Position numbers and translations under genes: made by a program | Shown: one piece after another, positions 1 to 9,057 of the stretch | Position numbering within the stretch: the stretch's first letter is position 1 | Layout: each line of letters opens with the position of its first letter | Source: Klebsormidium nitens | Lineage: Eukaryota; Streptophyta; Klebsormidiophyceae; Klebsormidiales; Klebsormidiaceae | NCBI GenBank assembly: GCA_000708835.1 | Contig: DF237566.1 | Span: 1 to 49,121, forward strand | Length of the DNA: 49,121 bases | Reading direction: 5' to 3' | Notes under the pieces: generated by a model | Database searches by the model: none | What the model saw: the letters and a program-made list of their open reading frames with translations, nothing else | Told to the model about the DNA's origin: nothing

Positions 1-577
1 CCGGAGTGTCGGACAGGACGAAGTATCAACGGCCTGGATTCGGCCTCAAAACTCGGGCCTGGATTGTTTGGGCCTGGATTGGTACTCTCCCCGAACGGCT
101 CGCTCTGAGCTGAGTCATCACCATAACTCTTGAGTCTCGAGTCGGGCGGAGTCACGTTCAGACTTCGCCCCCCGTGGGCATCGGCAGTCCGGAGTCCGGA
201 CGTCATCCGGCCATGACGGTAGGTAGCCTTACTAGCAGGCTAGGTACGTGCCTTTGTGAGCTCCAATAGGTACATCCGTAGGTATTGCAAACGCGTATGT
301 GTGTATACATGTATAGTAGAAGATAGTCTTCGAAATTCTGGTAACGCTAGATAATCCCGACCGACTGGCGTTACGAACTCGCGGATTTGCAAAGTGTAAC
401 GCAGTCCGCCTTACCGGTTTACCATTACAGACTGAATTCTGGCGACACATTTTAACTTCCCCAGTCCGCCTTACAAAGCTCCAGGGAGTATCCAAATCGC
501 CAGCAATCCCCCTAGCTGGGTACATGGCATACGCCAGTGCACGCTTCTGTGCGGGCTCGAAATCGCGCTTTTGTACT
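1..577. other. Unassigned repetitive DNA left of the retroelement
   Basis: No gene is supported here. The only longer open frame, on the minus strand at about 232-603, has no recognisable protein character and crosses into the retroelement terminal repeat. A short unit, ggcctggatt, occurs three times in the first 80 bases (about 31-40, 56-65 and 71-80). This suggests a decayed repeat. Confidence 0.5.
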
Positions 578-688
578 CTAAAAACTGAGGAATGCTCTTG
601 CAACCAATCAGACCGGCAGGCCCTCCAATATAGAGGCTTGGGGGGTCACCGACGGCCGGATCTCAATGTTCTGCGCCCAAATTCACCG
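578..688 (+). repeat. Left inverted terminal repeat of the DIRS-like element
   Basis: This 111-bp stretch starts ctaaaaactgagg and is closely matched by the reverse complement of 8774-8908. The two copies share a segment with gaggcttggggggtcaccg. The right copy has an extra block of about 24 nt inside it and a few substitutions. Confidence 0.85.
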
Positions 689-1332
689 GGATGCGGCTAC
701 GGGGTGCAGGTGAGACGTCATATACGGCCGCGGTTAAGAAGCACTGGAACCGGTTGCCGGTCAGCGCGGTCTGAGCCTGTCGCCGGTGTCGCCGCGGTCT
801 GGGACCGTGACGTCAGCGGAGACTGGCAGTGCGACGCGCGCATTAAATGCGAGCGGTGACTGCGGGGACCGGCAGTGATTGTCAGTAGTGCAGTGAACAG
901 TGGATCACTGGACTGCAGTCACTGCAGTACTGCACTACTACAGTAAGTAGTGTTTTCCGGAAGGCCGACCTGGTGGACCTTATTGGAACTGGCTGCTGCG
1001 CGTGGTGCGGAATAGGAAGAGAGGAGTGGTGATTGAGACGTATTGTTAGGCTGAAATGTGAGGATCATGAGCAAAGAAGTTATTGTGGTGTAGGAGATTA
1101 AAGTGGCCGCTTAGGAGACCCGTTGTGGTACGGTCTGAACCTGCGGCGTTAGCGAGGTAACGGTCTGCAAGGATGGTAGAGCCAGGATTAGCGGTTGTGC
1201 CAGCTGGCGAGGTTGGACAAGGGCTGCCGGTTGGTGTGGCTGTGGAAGAAGAGAAGAGGTGAGTTAATGTGCATAATGTGTATTGCACGAATTCGGGGTG
1301 GGTTGGGTGGGTCGAAAATTTCCAATTTTCTC

Positions 1333-1664
1333 GTCTCCTTGGAGCGCCCCTTCTGGCGCCTCCCCTTTTGCGCAATCAACTTGAACAAGACGCGGTTTGA
1401 ACAACGTCTCTTCAAGACGTCAAACTAGCTTGTCCGACGCGGACAGCGCATGGTTCAAGGTTTTAACTTAATCGACAGCGCGGCCGGCCGGCGGCCGCGC
1501 CTACTGGCGGCGTGCGACCTGCCAGCTTCTACCGGTTTGTATAGTCCTCGTGCGCCTGCCGTATCTAAGAAATTAGCATTTCCCGAGCCTAAACCCTGTG
1601 GAAGGCTCGGTCTTTTTAAACCGCAGAATCTTACATCTGACGGCAGGCGAACATTCCCCTGCCT
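1333..1664 (+). repeat. Left arm of 332-bp near-perfect inverted repeat
   Basis: Nearly identical to the reverse complement of 2143-2474. By eye only scattered single-base differences are seen, for example gcgtgcgacc against gagtgcgacc and ggcgaac against ggcaaac. Each arm is 332 bp, with no net indel. The arm contains the palindromic core cggccggccgg and no credible protein. Confidence 0.9.
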
Positions 1665-2142
1665 ACTTAGTGCACTGTACTGTACTTTGTGCAAGTTGGC
1701 CACGTGCCCAACCAAGAAGCGCGGAAATAGGTGTTTGCGTTAGCGGTGTGAATTTGCGTGACAAAGGGGTGTTATGTGGCTCACTGCACTGCGAGTGGCT
1801 TACGGTATAACATTTTCTGTTTGTGACCAAGGTGTGAAAGTCATTGCATGCGGCGGTGTCTTGGTTTGATGGAAGGATTATCGCGACTGGCTGGTGCGTA
1901 TTACCACCTCAGCTAATCATTTGCCTGCTTATTAATGACCTGCCCCACGTGTACATGCCGAAACTGGATTTCGCGTGGAGTTGGGGTACAATTTCTCAAG
2001 AAGTGCGGTTTAACGAATTGGGTTTCGCTTGACCAGCCACCAACTGCAGCTTGCAGAGCATGTGATTTTCGCCGTCCATATCCGAAATCTGACGGTTTTT
2101 GAGCGTTGTGCCGTGCGACCCACAAAGCTCTCCGACTTTTTC

Positions 2143-2474
2143 AGGCAGGGGAATGTTTGCCTGCCGTCAGATGTAAGATTCTGCGGTTTAAAAAGACCGA
2201 GCCTTCCACAGGGTTTAGGCTCGGGGAATGCTAATTTCTTAGATACGGCAGGCGCACGAGGACTATACAAACCGGTAGAAGCTGGCAGGTCGCACTCCGC
2301 CAGTAGGCGCGGCCGCCGGCCGGCCGCGCTGTCGATTAAGTTAAAACCCTGAACCATGCGCTGTCCGCGTCGGACAAGCTAGTTTGACGTCTTGAAGAGA
2401 CGTTGTTCAAACCGCGTCTTGTTCAAGTTGATTGCGCAAAAGGGGAGGCGCCAGAAGGGGCGCTCCAAGGAGAC
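2143..2474 (-). repeat. Right arm of 332-bp near-perfect inverted repeat
   Basis: Reverse-complement copy of 1333-1664, separated from it by a 478-bp loop (1665-2142) with no recognisable gene. The arm ends 91 bp before the gag start codon. Transcription through the leader would give a very stable hairpin. Confidence 0.9.
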
Positions 2475-2500
2475 CTTTGTTTTATTGGGGGATTCACACC

Positions 2501-2508
2501 ATATAAGA
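2501..2508 (+). promoter_or_regulatory. Candidate TATA box of the retroelement gag promoter
   Basis: The sequence atataaga lies 65 bp upstream of the gag ATG at 2566 and just downstream of the inverted-repeat arm. The start codon has a good eukaryotic context (cgccATGG). Position and sequence are as expected for an internal RNA polymerase II promoter, but no transcript data support it. Confidence 0.35.
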
Positions 2509-2565
2509 GCCCCCTTGTGGTGATCAGTGGGAATAGGCCCTGAGTGCAAATAGCCTGTACCCGCC

Positions 2566-4115
2566 ATGGAGCCGCAATTAGGAACCCTTATCGAATTGCT
2601 AGGGCCACCAGGACTGATTGGGGAGTACTTGTGGCATGAATTGCCAGGGCCTGCACCAGGTACGGGTAGAAGATTCTGGACCAGAGTTGTGGACGTTGAA
2701 GCGGCAACAGGCAAGTTTTGGCTGGAAGATGGAAATGGCGAATTGTTTCATAGATCGGTGGACAAATCCGAGCTCAGGATCGGAATCGGCTCCAGGTATC
2801 CCGGGGACACGCTGCTTCTAAGGCTCAGGGAGAAAGGCTTGCAGCATGACGTCTTCCAGGTGGCCATTCCCGGGGCCCCTCCTTCTGAACCATTGGGTCC
2901 GGTAGGGCCAGCAGGTGGTGCTCAGCAGCAACAGGGGCAGGCCACACAGCAGCAGCCAATCAGGAGAGTAACGATCCCTGACCCACCAGCTGTGACGCCA
3001 GGGGCTGCAGTGCTTAATGCTCTCACCCCCGGTCTTATGAGGGAGGCAGACACGACGGGATCAGCAGCGCGACTGGAGAGGGCATTCAAAGAGTTTGTGC
3101 AGAAAGGGTCACTGATCTCGCATATGGAGGCAGCTCTGCGGAAGATCCCCAGGGATTCTCGGGCGTGGTATACGAAGTTTGAGCAGCTCTTCGAGGTATA
3201 CAAAGAGCCAGACCCGAAAGCGGCCCACCTAATGGCAGCGGTCTACTTCTACGCCAACCAAATCAACTTCGTGTCTAGGGCCTCGACCTCGAATACTTGG
3301 CGGATGGGTTCATCACTGATATGAAGATGGCGCTGGAGGAAGCAGGGGACAGCAGCAGTTGGACGGCGGACACGGTGCGAGACCTCGAAAATCAGATAAA
3401 GAAGTCTTTCGAGGAGTACCGCAAGGAGGCGCAGACCTAGCTGGGGGAAGGTAACGCACGCCCCTTAGTGCTGCGGGGCGCAGGAAGCGGAGGCGGCAGC
3501 TTTGGGAGGTAAGGCGGCTTGGATAAGTTAGCTTTTGCATCTCAGTGATATGATCGTGGCGCGGAAGCCACGAAAATGAACGTTGTATGGCCTGGACTGG
3601 ACTCTAGCTGTTGCGCCCTAGGAAAGGTGGCCAGTCGAGTGCATAATTCAGTCAGATCACATGCACTTTATCAGAAGCCTCGATGGGTATTGAAGAGCAA
3701 GATGACGAGGCCTGCAACAGATGCGAGTGGAACTTCAGACGCTTAAAAGCGGAGCGAATTGCCATGCAAAGAAAAGGAATCCGAGCCCAAAGTGAGGCTG
3801 GCAGCAAGATCCAAAAACGCCCGCAAATGGGCTTGAAACTTTTGATGCCACCAGATTGTTCGCCGATAATGGGCGACCAAGAAGAACGCGGGGAGCCAAA
3901 ATAAACAAACAAAGTTCGGCTCAGATGCCATTGACAAAAGTGAAGCCCTGAAGCGGCCTTATTAACAAAAACCTCCTCCAAATAACTGGAGCGGATCCGG
4001 AGGCTCCGGCAGAGGGTCCGGCTGGGGCGGCAAGAGAAGATTCGACGACAGAGACAGAGACGACAGAGAGGACCACGAGCGCAACGCTCCGGTGAATAGG
4101 TCTGGTCGTAGGTAA
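2566..4115 (+). pseudogene. Gag-like ORF of the DIRS-like element, frameshifted
   Basis: The first frame runs from ATG 2566 to 3324. It has a proline-rich middle with Gln runs (about residues 110-150) and a helical C-terminal half, as expected for a retroelement capsid-type protein. Near 3275-3290 the coding character moves to another frame and continues for about 50 codons to a TAG at 3438-3440, so one frameshift breaks the ORF. Further downstream are a CNRCE-containing stretch (about 3683-3904) and a Gly/Arg/Asp-rich, RNA-binding-like tail (about 3984-4115), each in a different frame. These look like remnants of a nucleic-acid-binding C-terminal part. Assignment as Gag rests on position and composition, not on a recognised domain. 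Confidence 0.55.
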
Positions 4116-4812
4116 GAACTCGGCAGCCGAGAAGACAGAGGAAACCTAATGAGACCGAAGTTGGATCAGACAGGAGGTAGAGGAGAACAGCAAAACAGTC
4201 CAGCGATAATTGTAAAAACATCAGATTGACGGACCTGGTCCAAACGAATTCTGTCGACGGCTCCTTACACTTAAGAGTGCAGCGCGCGTCGGCTTCGCTC
4301 TCGAGTCCGCCGCTTGCGTGAGGTGCTGCTCTGTAAAGCACACGAATGGAAATGTAGGATACCGCATGAATGTGTGCGTGGCAGTGTTTCCAGAAAATTG
4401 CCTGCTCCGCGAACGACCGAGGCGTAATTACAATAGGATGTTTGCTCTGGCTGACTACGTGGATCCGCAGCATGCTCCGCGGACTTCTCGCCGGCTCTGG
4501 CTAACCGGCGACGCGAAATTTTGGTACCCGCGAAACTCGGTGTAAATGCGCCCGTCGAACCCGGTTACCCGTCGGTTAACGTTTCGTTGGGCGATGCAGA
4601 TTGCTAACCCGGTACCGAAGTAAAACGTTTACACCATTAGAAGATGCCCCATTCCAGGGCGGAAAGGAAGAGACCCCGTGCGGGCGGTGCAGTCTCGGGG
4701 GTTAGGTTTCTGAAATTTGGGTTAGCGAAACCGGACCCATTCCAACGTCAAGACGGCTTGCAGTCATTTTGTTCAGGCTTTCCTCCTGTTTTCTAGACCG
4801 CCGCTGCGGCTC

Positions 4813-7453
4813 ATGCAAACTGAACTTTACAACGATATCGCCAGGGCCACGGAGCAAGGATTCACGGCCGCCGAACCGGCGCAAACCCTGCCACGTGGCT
4901 CGGAGGAAAAAGCAGAAGCGGTTGCGCGACGAAGTGGCGAACTGCCGGCTCGAAACGGAGCGGCCCCGAAGGGCGACAACACGACGCTCCCCCAAAGCGA
5001 GCAGGGCGGAGCAAAAGTCGGCAGCCCTGGAAAGAAACCTGAGGGGCCCCCAGACGCCTTCGAGCGTGACCAAAACGTGACGCAGGCAGAAACCCGAGCG
5101 GGTTGCCCGAAGCGCCGCATAGCGCCGCGGAGCTGGCGGGTAGCGGGCCCGACGAAGAGCTCGAGGAGCTGCAGCCAGACATAGCCACAGATCCGCTTTC
5201 AGATGGCGTGTCCGTGGCGCTCGACGCCTGCACACACGCTTTCTTTGCCGGGATAAAGGTCAGGCAGGCCCCTATCCCCGATCCAGAGCAACTTCGGAAA
5301 GCTGTGCGAGAAGTTCTGCGCACAGCACCAGGACCGGCGGGGGGATCAGAAATGTCCGCCGAAATGAAAGGGGAGTTGGAAACCTGGGTGAGGAACGTCG
5401 GGGACCACACGTCCGACCCGGAGAAGTTTGTGGCCGGCAGCTTTGGGCGGCACTTCCCGGCCTGGCAGAAGTTGCTGAAAGACTCCAAACGGGAGTCCTC
5501 GAAACGGGTCCTTAAGATGCTCGCTGCGGGGATAAAACCTCAGTTTGTGGGCACCGAAGACGCGGAGCCCAAGAAACGCGAGCAAGTTAGGGCGATGCTC
5601 GCCCGCACCGTCAAACCCCTCGAAGTGGACGAACTTGCTTCACGGACAAGTTCCCCATCAGGTCGAATTCCGGAACCACCAGTCCTTTTACGACAACGCC
5701 CCGTTCGCAGTGGGGGAAGCAGTCAAGATGGTCCAAAACGGTACCCTGCACGTGTACGGCCCGGGAGACGGCAAGCCTAAGGTGGTCAACCCACTCGGAG
5801 TGGTTAACCTCCCCAAGGGGCGGCTGGTGGTAAACGCCCGCTACGTCAACCTGTTTTTTAAGAAGCACGCTTTCAAGTACGAGACGCTGCGCGAGGTCCT
5901 CACGTTTCTGACGCAGGCCTCCTTCTTCACGACCTGGGACTTCAAGGCCGGGTACTACCACGTCTTGATTAACCCGGCCTACCGCAAGTACTTCGGGATC
6001 AAGATCGGAGAAGTCTACATGCACTACAACGCGATGTGCTTCGGGTGGTCGGAGGCTTGCTTCCTCTACACTCTCCTCACCCAGGAGCTGAGTAAGGAGA
6101 TCCGATTGCGAGCGGTGCCCGTCTCGAGCTACCTCGACGACGGGCTAACAGGGGACGTCGACTTCTATCGCTGTCTGTGGGCGACGGTCTTCATCATCAA
6201 ACTGCTGACGCTGTGCGGCGCCGTCTTCAGCATCCCCAAGTGCAACCTCTGGCCGCAACAAGAGGGGCCTTGGCTGGGGTTTCTCATTGAGACGGTAGCC
6301 CAGCGCTTCTCCGTAGCCCCTGCCAAAATGGAGAAGCTACGGACGGCGCTAAGGGGTTTGGCGGAGAGCGCTGACGTCACGCCACGAGAGCTTGCCAAGG
6401 TGGCGGGCAAAGTCATTTCCGTCAGCCCGGCAGTACTGCCGGCGTCCCTCTACAGCCGGCCGTTTTTCGCGGCAATCCAAGGGAAGCTGACGTGGGACAT
6501 GACGTCTTCCCAACACCCCAGGCAGCCAAACGGACAGCGGAGTTGTTTCTGCAGCGGCTGCCGGAATGGAACGGCAGGCGCTGGTTCCCGCGCTGCGTAA
6601 TGGCGGAGGCTGGTTTGGACGCATCAGAGACCGGCTTCGGGGGCACCATCCAGGTCCCCGGGGGCGAAAAGCTCACGGTTGTCGGAACCCTCGCGGAGGA
6701 GGAGAGGAGCATGTCCAGTACGGCCAGGGAAACGGTGGCGTTCCTACGAGTGCTGACGGAAGCCTACGAGCGAGCGGGGGAGGTGCTGCGGGGAGCGGCG
6801 GTGCTGCTAAAGGGAGACAACCAAGGGGCGGTTAGGGCAGTGAACGCAATGAACAGCCGCGCCCCTGACGTTAACGCCGCGCTCAGACAGCTGTTTGAGC
6901 TGTGCGCGGAGGGGGACTTCGACGTGGTGGCTCAGTGGAAGCCGCGCGCAGAGATGCAGGAGGAGGACGACCTCAGCAAGTTCCAGGAGAGCTCCGACTG
7001 GGGGTTGAGTGCGGAGCGGGTGCGCAGGATCCTGGGGGAGTTCGGCGTGGAGCCCGCACTGGATCTGTTCGCGTCGGACACGTGGCACGTGTCCGATCGG
7101 TTCTTCAGCCAGCACATCACCCCCGGCTGCCTCGGAGCGGACGCGTTGCGGGTCGACTGGCGGGACCTGCTTGCACCCGGAGAGATATCTTGGATTTTTC
7201 CGCCAGTACTTGACTCCTTAGCGAGGTCGTAACGGCAATCCGGCGCTTTGAAACCAGCTGCGTGGTCATAGTCCCAAAGGCGCCGGCAACCAACTGGTGG
7301 CTGACGCTGAGCGGCATCGGCAAGCGAGCAACCGTGCGAGGACCGGTGCATCTGCCACGCAGCACGGACATATGCACACCTAGTCCAAGGGTCCCCAAAG
7401 GGACGGCCAATCCGGCGCTTTACAAATTGCAGGCGTTCCTGATAACATGGTAA
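4813..7453 (+). pseudogene. DIRS-type pol: reverse transcriptase, RNase H and methyltransferase-like domain, frameshifted
   Basis: A low-complexity N-terminal part (about 4813-5100) and a helical part (about 5103-5640, another frame) precede the reverse transcriptase (about 5640-6500). The RT shows the palm motifs, including TTWDFKAGYYHV (about 5930-5960) and the catalytic YLDD box (SSYLDDG, about 6124-6144). After another frame change near 6500 the RNase H follows, with its first acidic position in AGLDASETGFGG (about 6606-6640) and KGDNQGA (about 6810-6830). Next comes a segment with LDLFASD and DW..(W)IFPP (about 7060-7205), then VVIVPKAP and NWWL after a frame change near 7200. This last part resembles the methyltransferase-like domain of DIRS elements. 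At least four frame changes (about 5100, 5640, 6500, 7200) argue for decay. Confidence 0.8.
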
Positions 7454-7571
7454 TTGACGAATCAATTGGCAGAGTAATGCGGCATTGCAACAGATCATTG
7501 CACGAGAGTTGAGGTAGCATAGTGAAAACGTGCAATAACTCCTGACAATTAACATTCTTCTGTAACGGTTC

Positions 7572-8739
7572 TTAGCGCCGGTGCCAAATTTCTTCTACGT
7601 AGACCTTGAATGCGGAATAGCTTTTCCATCGCCCTAACTCCATCAGCTGTTTCACGTTATAGTTCAGATTAACTGCCGCGTGCTGCACTGCTGACCTACG
7701 GAAACTATGCAACCTGGTCTCCCCGTCGAACAATCCTGCTTGCTGCAGCCGTCGCTGGATTCGCTTCCGTAGGGAGGCGCTTGAAATGGGCCCCGGCGAG
7801 AATCCTGTTCGCTGCCGATTTTGCGCCCTGAATAGGTAACCGTTCTCTGGGCTCGGATCACCCTGAATCTCCAAGCCCTTGATCAGCGCAGCGCGGCAGC
7901 TTCGATGAAGGTGAGCCTGACCCCCATTCCAGCCTGGGCCAGCGGAATCCGCGCACTGGGCTCTTGCCGCACAGTTTTGCTCCAACCTGGGTACGCAGCA
8001 GGAGCGGCCCCTCCTTCGATTTCGCGCGCGCTCAGCGCGCCGCACTCCTTGCCCCGAGCTAAGGACTCCCACAGGTACAACACGGCCGCCTGGTCCATTA
8101 GCAGCGTGCAGAGCTCCAGAGCGTCCATCTCCTGTTTCAGGCGGTCGGCCAGGAACGCGAGCAGCGCGTCCAACTTTGCTTCGGTGAAAACCTTGGCACG
8201 CTGGACCTTCACGCCTTCGTCGTGCAGGTACCGCTCGTAGCCGTCCCGAAACGATTTAACGGCTTCTGACTTTGCAGGGTTCTCGTGCCCAGCGTAACCC
8301 AGCAGCGTGTATGTTTTCGTCAGGTCCTTCACGACTCCCTTCACAGCGGAAGCGGAAGCCACCGTTTTCCCCGTTGACGGCAGCACCTCCTACAATTCGC
8401 ACTGTGTCGGGGCAGCCAGTCGCCCACGATGAAGGCGCCAACATCCGCAGGAGAGGCGGTCTCAATGCTAACTCCGTAAGCGTTTCGCCCGAGAAACGCT
8501 GCGAATTCTTCTGCACTGTCCGCTTGCGCGAGCTATTCGCGGCTGCAGAAACCTTCCGTTCTGCCATCTCCCCAAATTCCGTCAAGGCCCGGGCGTACAA
8601 CGCATCCGTTTCGGCCGCGCTCCAAACGGAGCCAGTGTCCCCACCACGCCCGCCCTGGATCCCGCGAACGGAACGAACGTGAGCCTGACATCGCGCCTGG
8701 AACTCCCTCCTGCAGCCAGTAAGCCCCATTATTTGTCAA
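7572..8739 (-). pseudogene. Tyrosine recombinase of the DIRS-like element, antisense, frameshifted
   Basis: The minus strand encodes a tyrosine recombinase in three successive frames (about 8739-8400, 8390-7883, 8072-7572). The N-terminal half has STGKTVASASAVKGVVKDL and KTYTLLGY (about 8385-8300), as in DIRS recombinases. The catalytic half shows the box II-like HSFRRSAVQH (about 7712-7683) and ends with GRWKSYSAFKVYVEE (about 7631-7587), where the Tyr of VYVEE is the probable nucleophile. Frame changes near 7900 and 8390 break the ORF. It converges on pol, with only about 120 bp between the two stop codons. In most DIRS1-type elements the recombinase is in the same orientation as pol. Confidence 0.78.
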
Positions 8740-8773
8740 TAACTGTTGTCTGGTGACAATTGGTATTTTGGGG

Positions 8774-8908
8774 CGGTGAATTCGGGCGCAGAACGTTGAG
8801 ATCCGGCCGTCGGTGACCCCCCAAGCCTCTATATCGGAGGGTCTGCCGGTGATTGTATGCTTGCTGCTGCTTTTCTGATTGGTTGCAAGAGCATTCCTCA
8901 GTTTTTAG
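8774..8908 (-). repeat. Right inverted terminal repeat of the DIRS-like element
   Basis: Reverse-complement partner of 578-688. It is longer because it carries an extra block of about 24 nt after the shared caaccaatcaga. It ends at gtttttag (8901-8908), directly next to a 16-bp perfect palindrome, gtacttgtacaagtac (8909-8924). Confidence 0.85.
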
Positions 8909-9057
8909 GTACTTGTACAAGTACGGTACTTTACTGTAATTCCTACCTACCTAGATACGGTACTTGCCTACAATAACGTAGGGTTTTAGGGTTTTATGCC
9001 ATATGGGAATTTGGAAAGCCTGTATCTACAGCTTGTGGGATTTCAATTTTCAGCACC

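Larger units (their letters stand above)
578..8908 (+). mobile_element. DIRS-like tyrosine-recombinase retrotransposon (decayed)
   Basis: An 8.3-kb element bounded by inverted terminal repeats (578-688 and 8774-8908). In order it holds a leader with a large inverted repeat, a gag-like ORF, a pol region (reverse transcriptase, RNase H, methyltransferase-like domain) and, on the opposite strand, a tyrosine recombinase. A tyrosine recombinase in place of a DDE integrase, with an RT of this type, defines the DIRS order. Inverted rather than split direct repeats resemble DIRS1. The antisense recombinase recalls, from memory, the Volvox Kangaroo element. Several frameshifts show that this copy is not autonomous, unless some are assembly errors. 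I found no clear internal complementary region of the DIRS1 type. The direct pentamer gtact flanks both ends (573-577 and 8909-8913). Confidence 0.85.

Noticed and set aside
3652-4473. 273-codon minus-strand open frame inside the retroelement
   Set aside because: Low-complexity, no domain, and it overlaps plus-strand gag remnants. Probably the antisense of the gag region.
7454-7571. DIRS1-style internal complementary region between pol and recombinase
   Set aside because: No segment here is complementary to both element ends. Only a short local palindrome (attgacgaatcaat) is present.
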